Positions 47,477-60,175 of a stretch of 64,000 nucleotides of DNA are shown one piece after another. The DNA comes from Cardiocondyla obscurior (Eukaryota; Arthropoda; Insecta; Hymenoptera; Formicidae): assembly GCF_019399895.1 (NCBI RefSeq), contig NC_091891.1:930001-994000 (forward strand), read 5' to 3'. The translations under genes and the position numbers were made by a program. Below the pieces are notes generated by a model. That model made no database searches. It had not been told where the DNA came from and saw nothing but the letters and a program-made list of their open reading frames with translations. Positions within the stretch are counted from its first letter, which is position 1; each line of letters begins with the position of its first letter.

Positions 47477-50400
47477 TCAGCTGTTCCCTACTTACATTAT
47501 TTTCTAACAACGATTTTATTCTCAAATCACGCGTATTCGTTATTAAACCATGCTTTACTTTTGGTAAAGTAGTCTGTAAAGTAGTTTCATTTTTGCATTC
47601 GAATGTACCGCCCGTATTATTATTGCTCCCTCGTGCTTTTGACAGTTTTTCGTTTTTAAGTGTACATTTTTTAAATCGTTAAGTATATTTATAAAAATTA
47701 TATGAAGAGTCACGGTATGCAAGAATGTGATAAACGATTATTTCACACGTCGTAATCTTTACAATTATTTTGTTTGGTAATACAAATAGCTTCACTGTTA
47801 GATATTTTGGCAAATATTCAATTAAAAATGTTTTTTTTTCTTTTTTTTACATATCAAAGTCTCTTATTTTTCTTCTTGTGTGCTTTATAAATTTTGTTTT
47901 ACATTTGTTATACATTTTAGGTTTAAAAACCTAAATAACAAATTTCTTATTAACTTTTTTTCTATTTCTAGATAATTTTATAATCAACATTTCTTAATTC
48001 TCTATCTCTCTCTTGTTTAATAAAACGAGGAGAAAATATTATGCATTTTGTTTTGTTAATAATTAAATTCTGTTATTATTATTAATTTTTTTTTAATTAT
48101 TTTTATTTTACGGCGAAGAAATTATGATCAAACACGATCGTCGTCATTTGTCACTCTTGCACTGCCAAAATATTAAGATAATGTAATTGGTACAGTTTGT
48201 AATTCTTTTTTTCTTCTCTCTTTTTATTTTTCTTCTCTTCGATCTTTTTGATTTTCTTTTTTTATATTCGTGTGATTTAAAATACGGCTACTATTTGTAT
48301 AGATTTACATCCTTAAACAGAGTGATTATTAGCATAACACCACACATATTCCTTCCGAATATTGAACTAAAGATACACTTCGATGTGTCCGTTACACATT
48401 GTTTTCTGCAATAACGTAGTGCTGTATCTTATCTAATTAATTAGTACTTATCGCCTACGGATAAGCGTACTCCTACAAATAAAAAGAATATAAAAAAATA
48501 AAAAGAAACAAGCGGATAGGGAACACGATCGCGAAGTGCATTTACAGTTAAAATAATCGTAATGATTGTGTATGCAGGATTTGAGTATGCAGATTTCTTT
48601 ACGTTCTTTTCACTTAATGTTACTGCGCATTTGTTTTCATAAGATATAAATTTGTAATCCATGCAGTTAACTAATTTAACGTTATCGCAAACATCATCTT
48701 ATTTTATTTTCAATATTGATAGAAAAATGTAGAACACATTAATGTTATGAAAAAAAGGTTTTGAATATTATTGTCATAACTGCGAGGGACACATACTTGA
48801 GCGTAGATCTATGATTTATCGGACGCTCGAAATTGATTTAACAACGGTCGCGTTAAGAATCTTCGCATTTTATATAAGAGTATCGTACATAAATAATTAA
48901 ATATATATATATTGGTACAATATTTCAGTGACATGATACAATTCCGCTGTTAACTAGGAATAGAAAGAATTATCTGCATGCACGCGATTAAAACGGAACA
49001 TGCACCTAGCGTAAGCGTATGTATACTTATTTGAAAAATAGAAAAAGGAAAAAAAAAGGAAGAAGAAGAATGGGGGCGCACGTATAATAAAAATTTCAAA
49101 CTCCACGTTCACAGTGCACAGTTGTTTTTTTTTTTTTCGAAAGAAACGAAATGGAAGCCAGGCAAAATATTTTTGTGCAGGTGCTCCGTGTTAAAACCAT
49201 GCGTGATAAAAAGCGACGATTTTGTAATATTAATTTAGTTAATTGTTTTTTTAAGGGCGCAATAATTTACTTCGTTTAATTTGTAACCATTGTTCGTAGG
49301 CGTATTTTGTATTCTGCGTTTAAGTTTACAACGCGTGCGTGAATTACGCGAGATTTCGAACGACTACGTCGTCGTGCTTTTGGTTGCGGTTTTGCACGGA
49401 GGTCGGCGCATAGTAGTAAAGTTTAATATGCGCGTTGACATTTATCTCGTTCGTTGGTGTCACACGCTTCCATGCGTATCTTGAAGAAGGCACTGTGCGT
49501 TATTTAATCTATTGGAGATGACAGGAATCGATGAATAGCCGGATAAGCTGAAATGGAATAATTTACTTTGTACAACATGAACGTGAATATTTTAGTTTGC
49601 ACCGATTGTTTATACCGTTGTATGTTAATAGATCGAGAAATTTATTATTAGCATATAATTACATTCTATATATTTAATTTATATTGCAGTTTTGTATTAG
49701 ACAGGATTATATGTATATGTATGCATCGTATATATACATATATGTGTTTTATATATTTTACTATGCATCATGAAATGTTCATCCTTCTTGTTACTTGTAT
49801 TTTATATACGTCTGTATATTGAGATACGTTGTTATAATTTTTGTTTTTATCAATTCCTATTAAGGTACACGCCGCACGCGCAAAGGGAGTTTGTTATACG
49901 GTTTAATTGCAAATGTAATTGCGACGAGACAAAATTTTGCGTTTCTCTCTTTTATATATATATAAGAAATGATTAATTTATTTACCTGTATATAATTTTC
50001 AAACTTTTCTTTGTATTCGTATTAGTTATATACATATAATGGAAGTTAAATTTTCTTTGTAATACTTGAAATGTATAATCAGAGTTTATGCTAGTATTTA
50101 GTATACATTCTCTAAGAAATAAAATGCATAGCGATTAAAATTTGCCCAACGTAATAATGCACTTAAAGATTCTATATAAAATTTCATTGTTATAGAGAAA
50201 TAATGTATAATAATTATTACACAGAGAGAAAAGTTGCGCTACCGTAAAAAAAACGTAACATTTATACAATATTTCAAATACATTAATAGTCGATTTTAGT
50301 TTCAAAATATGCTTGAACGATTATATGTATCATTTTAGAGATTTAATAGCGGTAAATTTAAAATAAATACGGTTTAAATGTAATCCAATTTACTTGTGCA

Positions 50401-51044
50401 AATTTTCGTTAGCTTACTGAGCGGCTGCTCTCCTGAATGCATTCATAAAATGCACATATAATAAAAAAAAAAAACATTTTTTTTTTCTATTTAAATTTAG
50501 CGGTTGCAGCATATTTTTTTTTAATGAGTTTAGGAACGCACTTTTAGAATCGACACTTGCGATTGGTTTCGCTGTGTTTTTATGTAATTTGCGGCTGTTG
50601 CGCAAGGTGTCTCTCGTCTCTCTATAATTCTCTCACTCTACAGTAGAGTCTCTACCTACTTAAATCCTTGAAAATTCAAATGCGAGGGAAACGGCTGTTA
50701 CAGCTGGTGCTACAAGACGTGTTGCTAGTTGAATTCGCGAGACAAATTATTTATTTTACAAATCTTTTTTTCAGTGTTATTCTTCAACGGCATTTGTTGC
50801 ATGTTAGGAGTGTGTCACCGTCTGTATATTTAAATTTAACGTAAGTAATAATGATGGCATTAATTGTGCTACGTGAGAGAGAAAATTTTATTGTAAACAT
50901 TTTGACATGTATTTCCTATGTAATAATTTTTGGGTTCATAGATATTTTTTTATTGTTGATTTAAAATAATTTCACAGTTTTGTATATTGTTTTTATTAAT
51001 TGATTAATTTTTTTTTCAGTATTGCACGTAATATTTTGGCTATA
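47477..51044. other. Long AT-rich region between alpha-SNAP and Aurora B
   Basis: This 3.5-kb stretch probably contains a long alpha-SNAP 3' UTR and the leader of the kinase. It has many A/T runs. A short CG-richer patch at about 50590-50720 may be the promoter of the kinase, and the acceptor at 51018-51019 implies a non-coding first exon. Open frames on both strands lack ATG starts or similarity, and I accept none. Confidence 0.45.
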
Positions 51045-52469
51045 ATGGAACCTATGCCCAAGTATTTGTCATCATCAAACATGCCTACTGAATATAAAGA
51101 AGTTATTCAAAATACAATGCATAAAATGATGGATCATATAAACACCAGAGGTCAAAGGTACATAATAATAGAATAATAAAATAGAATAATAAAAAAGTTT
51201 TAAAATTATTTAAGTAAATGTATTTGAATATTTATTCAATGTCTTTTATATGTTTAATCGTTTTATGTTTAATTAATAAAAAAAATTAATATGTTTAATT
51301 AAAGTTATCAATGGAGTTTGGATGATTTTCAAATTGGCTCACCATTAGGAAGAGGAAAATTTGGTCGTGTGTTTCTAGCCAGGGAAAAGACTTCTCAGTA
51401 TATGGTTGCTCTAAAGACATTGTACAAAGTTGAGTTAATAAAAGGGCGTGTGGAGAAGCAAGTGATGCGAGAAATTGAAATACAATCGCATTTGAGGTAT
51501 GTCTTTTGTAAATGTTGTATTTAAAAAATGTTTATTGCTGATTTTCTCAAATATTTTTTTATTTATAAATTTTTAGACATCCACATATTCTTCAACTGTT
51601 AACATATTTTTATGATAAGAAGAGAATTTATTTGGTATTGGAATTTGCAGCAAGAGGTGAATTGTATAAAGAATTAAAACGACAGCCAAACGAGAGATTT
51701 AACGAACATTTGTACGTATTTGTGATCTTAAGCATAGTTTAATTATATAATTTATTATACAGTTATAATTTTTAAAAGTTATACAAAATATTTTTTTTTA
51801 GATCTGCTAAATATACTTATCAAGTGGCCGACGCTTTGGAGTATTGTCACAGAAATAACGTAATTCACAGAGATATAAAGCCTGAGAATTTGTTACTTAC
51901 TTACAGTGGAGATATAAAACTTGCAGATTTTGGATGGTCTGTGCACGCGCCATCTTCAAAGTCAGTGCAAAGTTCATACTTTTTTTTTTTTTTTACTATA
52001 TATTTAATATTACGTTATAATTAAAAAAAATTTTTTTTTTTTTTAATAATTAAATTAAAATGTTTTTTAGACGAGACACGTTATGCGGAACGTTGGATTA
52101 TTTACCTCCCGAAATGGTAATGGGACAGACTTATGATTTTTATGTTGATCATTGGTGCTTAGGAATTCTCTGTTACGAGTTTCTTACCGGACAACCGCCT
52201 TTTTTAAGCGGCTCCACACAAGAAACTTATGCAAAGATAAAAACTATAAATGTACAGTGGCCGGAACAGATCAAACCTTCTGCCAAAGATCTCATATCCA
52301 AGGTGACGTTTGTGCTTTATATCGAAATACATATGATGAAAATTATTAATTTGCAAATTTATTTTCACAGCTGATCAAGAAAAAAAGTACGGAACGAATT
52401 TCCTTGGCTGAAGTTAAAAGACATCCGTGGATCGTAGAACACAAAGTTTCGCCTAAGAGAAAGGCTTAA
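51045..52469 (+). CDS. aurB: Aurora kinase, B type
   Basis: This Aurora family Ser/Thr kinase most likely serves in the chromosomal passenger complex in mitosis and cytokinesis. Exons 51045-51157, 51305-51496, 51577-51711, 51802-51960, 52071-52302 and 52371-52469 join to 309 residues. The N-terminal extension is short (about 40 residues), which favours Aurora B over A. Conserved motifs are GRGKFGRVFLARE, VALKTLY, HRDIKPEN, ADFGWSVHAPSS and the activation loop RDTLCGTLDYLPPEM, with the threonine to be phosphorylated retained. The usual VDLW after the APE-like motif reads VDHW. The C-terminus KRHPWIVEHKVSP is standard. A and B types differ little in the core, so the paralogue assignment rests mainly on the N-terminus. 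Confidence 0.9.
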
Positions 52470-52693
52470 ACTTTAAAAAGATTTAAGAAAATTATTTTTA
52501 TGAATACAGGTAATTTATATCGCGTAAGGATGAATTAAAAATTAAATACGAATATCTTTTTCATCCAATATTCTTTATTAATTCAATAATATATTCATAT
52601 TCGATTTCTATATCCGTTTTTTTTATTTTATTTTATTTTTTTTTTATTTTATTTTTTTTTTTTTATCGGATATAATACTAAATATGATTTACA
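52470..52693. other. Convergent 3' ends of Aurora B and PUS10
   Basis: This is AT-rich with T-runs near 52619-52665. The two stop codons are 224 bases apart, so the 3' UTRs probably overlap or nearly touch. Confidence 0.5.
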
Positions 52694-54761
52694 TTATGGC
52701 CAATTTAAATTAATACTTGTTACATCTAATGCTATAATATCTACTTCAGCATTAAGAAAATCGCACAAGCTCGGTTTAGTTCTACCGAAATCTCCGTGCA
52801 CGAATTCTTTCACATATGTCCCCGCTTGCGTCTTGACGTCGAGAACGAAAAACGAGTCGTTGCTCTCGACAGTAGTGTGTAATAACTTCAGTTCATGCGG
52901 TTTTACCCAACGTGCACGCATTTCGTAAATAATGCGCGTTCGTGGACTCAATGGCCTTCTATGTAATACTCTCACTGGCGTTTTTTGAATAATTTTCACA
53001 TTTTTTAATTTATTTAGGTGTTCCAATTGCGATAAATTTTCACTTGCGTTTCGACAGACGCATAATGCCCGATAAAACTTCGTTTTAACGTTCTCACCTT
53101 CCTTGAGCTTTTTCAAATCAAACCTGCAAAAGTAAGTGTATATTCGGCATTATCTTTTTAACAATTTAAGTTATTCGTCAACGATTGTTCATAGTATTTA
53201 ATTTTATCTTACGTCCTATAATTTTATTATTTTAAATAAATTTAGAAAACGTACCTCGTAAGAATTTTTAAGCTCGACGTTATTTGAACCTGCTTAGTAG
53301 ATTGATTAATGCTTTCGGTTAGATGCGCTAAAATTTCAGTCGTGATATCAGTCATGTGAGGATTCAATAGTTCGACAGCAAATGGTCGACCATTATAAAT
53401 GTTCCTAACATCGACGTCTTCTCTTCCCGATGATAAAAATTTTATCGCTGCGCGAACAAACATTTTATAGCGTATCAAAAAATAACATATACTATAAAAT
53501 AACATAATCAAATAATCGAAACGTACATTCTGCTTTCACAATTTCTGCGATGGGATTACAAAGCAGGTCTTGCACCGAGGTCTCTACTTTTTTCTCACCG
53601 TTTATGAGCCATGGCGTTTGACTAAGTTTTCTGGAGAATTTGTTGTAACGTCCTGAAATTTTAAGACTATAAAAAAAACTCTTTTAACGCGTTGCAAAGA
53701 TTATTTAGTAAACGCTCGAATAGTAATAGTACCTCCTATGAATAAACTGCTATGAGAACATAAAATATCGTCAACGTGAACGAACGTTTTTGGCGTAATT
53801 TGCGAAATTTTAATATGTTGCATGAGTTGCTCATCCGTCGTTTCAATCAGTAAATTGTCAACATTCTTCCTACTAAACTTATTATTATTACATTTTCTCT
53901 TCCTTTGCTTATAATTGGTTTCTTTATGTTCGTTCATTCTGTAAGTGAGAAAAAAAAAAAGTGGTTCTTAAAATAAATTTGTAAAAAGCCGGTTTGTTTC
54001 GTATTTAATAAGTTCCGGAAAAAATACTTACAATCCTGAAAATATTAATTCGTCATCGGCATATGCTAAAAAAATTTCAATAAGAAAGGGTGATGGTGTC
54101 GATAGATCAGCACGTTTGCCTGTAGCCTGTTCAAGTTGTGGAATTATAAAAGATTTCCAACTATCTTTGACATTTTGTAGTTTCATTTTAAAAGTATTTA
54201 AGACGTAATCATGCATGTCTATCTCCTTAGACATGTAAGCGTACAATATATGTTCTCTCAACTTCACAGATACAGGAATTATCAGTGCACAAGTGAACGT
54301 CTTGCAGTCATAATCTTTTTCCTTCACTTTTTCTACTATCTGCGTGCGGTTGAAAAAAAAATCGATTAAACATCGGGAATATAATACTAAATAAAACGCG
54401 CAGAATTAAATATATATTGTTAATACTTTACTTTTGTAACTACATTTTCTTGTGCCTTGTCTTGGAGAACTCCTAAGCACGCAATGCAAGGTGTTTTTTC
54501 TGTAAAATCTCCCTCATTCGCATAATTCAACTATAATATTAAATTGAAGTTATTAAATATTATAATTAAATTAATAATTCATCGAGAATTGATACCACGG
54601 TTTTTTTAAAATAAATTTACCTGTACAGCAAATTCGTAAGGTTTGCAATAATATTCTGCCGTGCGGCATCCAATAAAACGAAAGCAACATCTTAAACAAC
54701 ACCCTTGGGATTTAAGAAAGTGAAAAATCTTTCTTTCTTCCTCTGTTGCACCAGTGTTCAT
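52694..54761 (-). CDS. PUS10: tRNA pseudouridine synthase PUS10
   Basis: PUS10 makes pseudouridine at positions 54 and 55 of tRNA in archaea and some eukaryotes, and has a nuclear role in small-RNA processing. Exons 54621-54761, 54432-54530, 54032-54339, 53733-53938, 53527-53652, 53255-53447 and 52694-53123 join to 500 residues (human 529). The N-terminus has a four-cysteine zinc cluster (CCLRCC, then CIAC). The THUMP-like region lies in the middle. The catalytic motif is SSGREDVDVRNIYNGRPF near residues 299-316, with the catalytic Asp in EDVDVR. The closing strand-rich segment DVKTQAGTYVKEFVHGDFGRT is diagnostic of the family. The stop lies in AT-rich 3' sequence close to Aurora B. Confidence 0.96.
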
Positions 54762-55046
54762 TTTGAATCAAAATTGTGTTTACTAACCTCAATAAGCCAC
54801 ATGTTGTCTACTACATAACCTGAAAAATATTTTCGTAAAAAAAAAAAATTAAATTAAAAAAAAAAATATATATATATATTAAAGTAAAAAAAAAGATAAT
54901 AAATGACAAAAGTATTAAAAAAATATATATTTATTAAATTAATTTTCTATTTTATGCAAGTCATACAATTTATAAATGCATTATGCAAGTATCTTATATG
55001 TTCAGCATTAATTACAAATTAAATTCGGAAGCGCTATTAGGCACTT
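54762..55046. other. Interval between PUS10 start and FBXO7-like stop
   Basis: Both genes are on the minus strand, and this 285-base AT-rich interval holds the upstream gene's 3' UTR and the PUS10 promoter. It includes A runs and a short TA tract near 54866-54880. Confidence 0.5.
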
Positions 55047-56118
55047 TTATTTATACATATATAAAAAATTCAAACTATTCGATGGCAGCATATTTAAAAT
55101 TTTCAAACGCAATTCTGTTGGTAGGCACTCCAAACACGGACCCATCAGATTCGATGCCAATAATATATCTCTATGCAAAGGGTGTGCTAGCATATTTTTG
55201 AACCTGAAAGAGAAAGCAAGTCTTAAGATAATAATTGATGCACAACCGACATGACACATGACAGAACATTACCTGTGTGATAATTCCTTAACGTTCATAT
55301 ACCGAACGAACAAGTTACTCGTATATGGGTTCACATACTTCAATGTCTGTACAACCATACAGTAAACATTTCTGTTTCTTAAGGTATGCGACAATAAATT
55401 AACTACCAGCTTATCACCGTAAGGTATTACGATTAACTTTGATTTAAAATCAATTAAATGTATATTACGCAACGTCAAATATATTTCGTATATTCCCGTT
55501 TCTTGGGATTTCCAATTGGTGGGTATAGAAACTAATCGTGTATTTTTCTCCCTGTAAATAAATTAACAGAAATTAATAAGCGCCTACAACAAAAAAAAAA
55601 GACAACGTCAAAGTTTTACGTCGTATAAGTTGTGTAGTATATTACCATTTTGTTGGGTCAGTAGTAGACGTTACACTAAATCCACATTCTGCCAGTAAAA
55701 CGAGCAGCAGAGCAACCAGATAATCGTGGTGTTTAGCCGTCACGTCTAATTGTTCCAGAATCGCTTTCAACGACAACGCTATCGTCGTAAATGTACTGTC
55801 TTCCGCTAATATCGGCTCCGATATATCGACTGTCCTATTCGTACGTCGCAAAATCTCCATTTTTCTAAGTAAGCAATTTTCTGCAACATGAGGATATTAC
55901 AGAAAATTGAGAAAAGTAGATCCATCATATGCATTAGAACATACTGAGGAAATTAGATGCTTGTTGAGCTCGGGGGACCAGCTTGAAGCTGGATTTGTGG
56001 ACTGTGCCTTACGGATCAAGACGAGATTGAGGTGATTTATGAACGCAGATTTCGCGAGATCAACGTAAAATGGCGCAGGTCGCGCGGGTAGAACGAACCG
56101 AACGTACAGATCCGCCAT
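55047..56118 (-). CDS. ntc: FBXO7/nutcracker-like F-box protein
   Basis: The FBXO7 family (fly nutcracker) are SCF adaptors that bind the proteasome regulator PI31; in flies it is needed for caspase activation in sperm. Exons 56013-56118, 55646-55880, 55273-55551 and 55047-55203 join to 258 residues. The central part, LLLVLLAECGF then PTNWKSQETGIYEIYLTLR and the strand block LIVIPYGDKLVVNLL, matches the FP (PI31-like) dimer domain. An F-box follows at LECLPTELRLKILNMLPSNSL. The protein stops within or just after the first helices of the F-box, so the C-terminus looks short. The human protein is 522 residues, with an N-terminal ubiquitin-like domain barely present here. I chose the donor GTAAGG at 56012 because the other GTATGT site breaks the frame. 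Confidence 0.85.
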
Positions 56119-56973
56119 GGTCTCGACAGGTATATGTAATATATGTATGTGAGCTTTCGTAAAGGACAGAAAGGACTAGGAGGAGAGGAGAGAGGGAGGG
56201 ATCGTCCAGAGTTTCGTGGATTCGCATTGTTAATTCGTAATGCCGTCCGAGCGAGCACCGACGTGGCGGCGGAGGATTATATGATGCACCAGCACGCGCG
56301 CGAGGCTCGAAACGTTACGCGAGCTTCCACGAGCAGCGTCTTGGTCCTAACCTAACTTCGTCCGTATCTGTCTTCGAAAGGAATCTCAGGTGGGGGTTCT
56401 CTCTCTTTTTTTTTTTTTTTTTCTCCTTTTCTCACCTCACGGCTGGTCGCGTAAATCGAGAACGCGAGGGTGACAGTCTTCGCTCGGCGGAGGATATCGT
56501 CCGGAAAAATATCCCCGCGACATGACCCTTTGCTTCCCCCGTTTACGCGTTCGGTTATCTTGCCGCTTATTCGCCGACGTTTAACGAAGTTTGACACGTG
56601 AAAACGCACGGGCGATGCATTACGTACATGGCATGAAGTCAGGATACCGTTAAGTACGATGCACCGATGGACCTTGTGCGTCGTGGCATCTTTCAACGAT
56701 TAATATCGGTCGGTAATCACTTTCCACCTTTCTTTAATTTTATTTTAATACAACGCTGAGCGAATTTCTTAAAAATTACGATTACAACGGGGGTGTATTA
56801 TAGTATTGCATTCGCGGAATGCCTTGTCGTTTGACAAGTTAACTTTGAAATCGCGATTTTTATAGCGTGGTCGATTTCTTTAGCGTTGTCGATTTCCTTA
56901 GCGTTTAGCACTTTAATTATGTCGTTTTCTTTTTTTTTTTTTTTTTATTTTTTTCCAGTACTGTATACGAAAC
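56119..56973. promoter_or_regulatory. Divergent region between FBXO7-like gene and UBIAD1
   Basis: The two genes point away from each other. CpG-rich DNA spans about 56140-56690. A polypyrimidine run and TTCCAG acceptor (56936-56959) directly precede the UBIAD1 start, so its leader is probably spliced from a non-coding exon in the CpG-rich part. Confidence 0.5.
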
Positions 56974-57984
56974 ATGATGTCCAACGGTGTTCAAAACCTG
57001 ACCGAGCAGATTGAAGATAACTCAATGGGGAACAATGTCCACCACTCGTCCTTAGTGTCATCGTCGGCGCCGTCGGCAACGGCCTTGGACTCCACTCTAA
57101 TGAACTGGTCGTCATACTTCCTAGCAGTTCGACCATGGTCGCTGAGCGCATCGCTGATGCCAACGTTCCTCGGTTCGATCCTCGCGTATCGGTCGACGGA
57201 TAGTTTTAGTTGGATATCACTGATTCTGACTGTACTCGTGGTATTTTGTGTGCACGGTGCTGGTAACGTAGTGAACACCTATTTTGATTATGTGAAAGGT
57301 GTTGATAGCAGAAAGAGCGACGACAGAATATTGGTAGATCATTTGCTGTCCAAAGACAGATTAGTGACGCTGGGGGCACTCTTGTACGCGGTGGGCTGCT
57401 TAGGATTCGTCCTACTGGCGGCGATTTCACCTGCAAAGATGGAACATCTGGCCCTAGTGTACTTCGGGGGCCTGTCCTCCTCTTTCCTCTACACAGGAGG
57501 TATAGGATTCAAATATATCGCGCTAGGCGATGTACTTATCTTAGTCATATTCGGTCCAATCTCAGTTTTATTCGCGTTCATGGCGCAAACCGGCTACGTT
57601 GAGTTAGGAACAATTTATTATGCGATACCGCTCGCTTTAAACACCGAGGCTATTTTGCACAGTAACAACACGAGGGATATGGAGAGCGATAAGAAAGCGG
57701 GGATTGTGACTCTAGCAATCTATATAGGTCACACCGCGTCTCACTTTTTATATGCTTTTTTACTATTTGCACCATACATAAATCTAATAGCATGGGCGTT
57801 CAGCTATTCCATCTGGTTTTTACTGCCAGTGGTCACTCTGCCGACCGCCTTCAAAATAGAAAAGGAATTTCGCAATCCGCATAGAATTCAAAATGTGCCT
57901 AAACAGACAGCCAGATTAAATATGTTTCTAGGTATCTTGTATGTCGTTGCTTGTTGGCTCGTGAGCTCGCTTCCTTATCTGTAA
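56974..57984 (+). CDS. UBIAD1: UbiA prenyltransferase UBIAD1 (heix)
   Basis: UBIAD1 (fly heixuedian) attaches geranylgeranyl to menadione to form menaquinone-4 in Golgi and ER membranes. One coding exon gives 336 residues, the family size. After a soluble N-terminus of about 45 residues come NWSSYFLAVRPWSLSASLMP and the first Asp-rich motif NVVNTYFDYVKGVD, where the prenyl diphosphate and Mg ions bind. The second is NNTRDMESDKKAGI. Around them are eight to nine hydrophobic helices. Two ATGs are adjacent at the start; I use the first. The intronless coding region with a spliced leader is common for this gene. Confidence 0.97.
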   Translation: MMSNGVQNLTEQIEDNSMGNNVHHSSLVSSSAPSATALDSTLMNWSSYFLAVRPWSLSASLMPTFLGSILAYRSTDSFSWISLILTVLVVFCVHGAGNVVNTYFDYVKGVDSRKSDDRILVDHLLSKDRLVTLGALLYAVGCLGFVLLAAISPAKMEHLALVYFGGLSSSFLYTGGIGFKYIALGDVLILVIFGPISVLFAFMAQTGYVELGTIYYAIPLALNTEAILHSNNTRDMESDKKAGIVTLAIYIGHTASHFLYAFLLFAPYINLIAWAFSYSIWFLLPVVTLPTAFKIEKEFRNPHRIQNVPKQTARLNMFLGILYVVACWLVSSLPYL

Positions 57985-60175
57985 ATTCATTCATAGAGCT
58001 TTCGCATCGTCTTGAATTACACTTCTTGTATCCGACCAGCCGGTGACATTTTTCTCAATAAAATTTTATTCGAATTGCAATTGAAAATGCAACTCTGAAC
58101 AAGCCAAAAAAATAAAACACAAAACCAATTTTTTTTTTTCTTTTTTAAATTAATTAATTATGTTGAATATTTTTGATTATGTCGTAATGTAATTCAGATG
58201 CGATTGTTTTGGTCATCTGCAAGGGAAATTCAAGGCACTCAAGTTTTGATGAAGCTGGACTTTAATTAATACATTTTTCGGTGTAACTTGTTAATTAAGA
58301 AACTTGAAAATTTTATCAAAAGATCTCGATCTCCACGAATGACGCAATCTTTCAAATTATATTTAGCACAATTGTAAAAAAAAAAAAAAAGAAAAAGAAA
58401 AACGTTACTCTTTTTCAAAGATATTTATGTTACATTCACCTCAAGTACAAATTTTATCCATATCAGTTTTAAAGTGGTTATCGTAAAGTAAAGCTTCCGC
58501 GATTTAATTGAATTATTTACATAGTGCGCTTGCATTACCACTTTTCGTTAAAAGATAAAAATATCACTCTCGCAGATGTCGAAACTTGAACAAAACGGAA
58601 GAATACAGCCCTTCGTTCATGTCTCTTTTCTTTTTTACTTACGAGTCAAGTAAATATTTTATATGAACCCCTTAAATTAAATTTCTTTAGAAAGACTTTT
58701 GCGTATTTATTTTATGTTATAGCTCTGTACGTTTACGAATACACATAAGTGTGTAGCACGTGTATTCCTTTGACTTGAAATTATTCTGTTGTAACATTTT
58801 ATTTATATTATCACTTACGCGTGTAATGATTTTAACAGAGTGATGTTTCAAAGATCACATTGTCGTTATAACGCGTATGTCTGTATATCATATTTTCGGT
58901 AACATATTATATTCAATTTAATCGTTCTATTTTTATTAAATAAAACTTCTTCTTTACTAACAGATACTTCTATCATGGCGTAGCATACATAATCTTTAGA
59001 CACTTTCATAGAACAGATATTGTAATGTCACCGTTTGTTTAAACGCTGTAAGAGACTTACGGCTGTAACATTTATTTCCTAAATAGAGGACTCGAATTAG
59101 GAATAAATCAAAAACATAGCGGAACCAAATGAAAATACATAGCTCGCTTTTACCTGGATTTATCTGATAATCGATTAACAATGAAATATTAAAAAAAAAA
59201 TAAAATTAATACATAAATAAATGTGTTCTGTACGTAGCAAAATGAAACAAGTTTTGGTAATACAAGAGTTATTATAACATTAATTTAAAACAGGTTTTGA
59301 AATTTTATATGATTATACATGGTATAAAATTATTATACAGAAATTTTTTACGAGAGCAAAATATGTCAATTTGTATTATATTCTGTACATAATGTCACAA
59401 AACCTTGTATTATAACGACATTTGATCTCAGTTCATTGATGAATGTTATCAACATCTTTTGTTAGTTGCAAGCAATATCTTATATTAAATATCTCTTTTT
59501 GAAGACGCATAGCTTTCGATTTCTATATGTATATGTAACAGAAGTATTATATCGGAAGGAAGAGGGAGAGGAAGGAAAGAATATTCAATATAAATCAAAG
59601 AGAGGTATATTAATATATAAGAAGCAACGAAAATTTGTGCGACTAATTTAATAAACAATTTAATATATTTTCATGGCACTGATTCTTTCAGAATAATACA
59701 TTATTTCTGAGGAAGTTTCTTTTTCTTGTCTTCTCTATGAGAATTTAACTGTGTTGTGAATGTACAATATCATGACAATACCTTTAAGAATATGGAAAGC
59801 GATGGTTTTGTTAAAAATATATATTTTCCAAATCATATAATTCTATGAATTACATATTGTATATACATATAAGATAATTATGTTACAAAAAAAAAAAAAA
59901 ATAAATTAATGACTAGTTCTATTTTTGTGGTTCTGTGCATATAACTTAACATTTAAGATATTGTAGCAGCGATTTAATAGTACTCCTTTTGGTTATTTAA
60001 AAAATACATTTTCAATGTTACACAGTGAAATATATTTGACTGGAAAACATTATTTCGAGGTAAATCATCGCATGTCAGTATATAAACATAATGCATGTTG
60101 TATGTACATACATAATATAAAACGTAACAAAAGATATTAAAAATTTTTATAGTTAAACGAAAAGAGGAGAGAAAC
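57985..60175. other. AT-rich intergenic region between UBIAD1 and GANP
   Basis: The genes on each side converge. The sequence is AT-rich with A/T homopolymers (for example 58377-58391 and 59886-59901). I see no coding exon or RNA gene. Confidence 0.5.

Noticed and set aside
50414..50605. Minus-strand frame of 63 codons between alpha-SNAP and Aurora B
   Set aside because: It starts with TTG rather than ATG and runs through an A-rich tract; I see no support for a gene.
55904..56012. Alternative donor GTATGT for the first FBXO7-like exon
   Set aside because: Joining it to the acceptor at 55881 leads to a stop soon after the junction. The donor at 56012 keeps the frame and gives a longer conserved protein.
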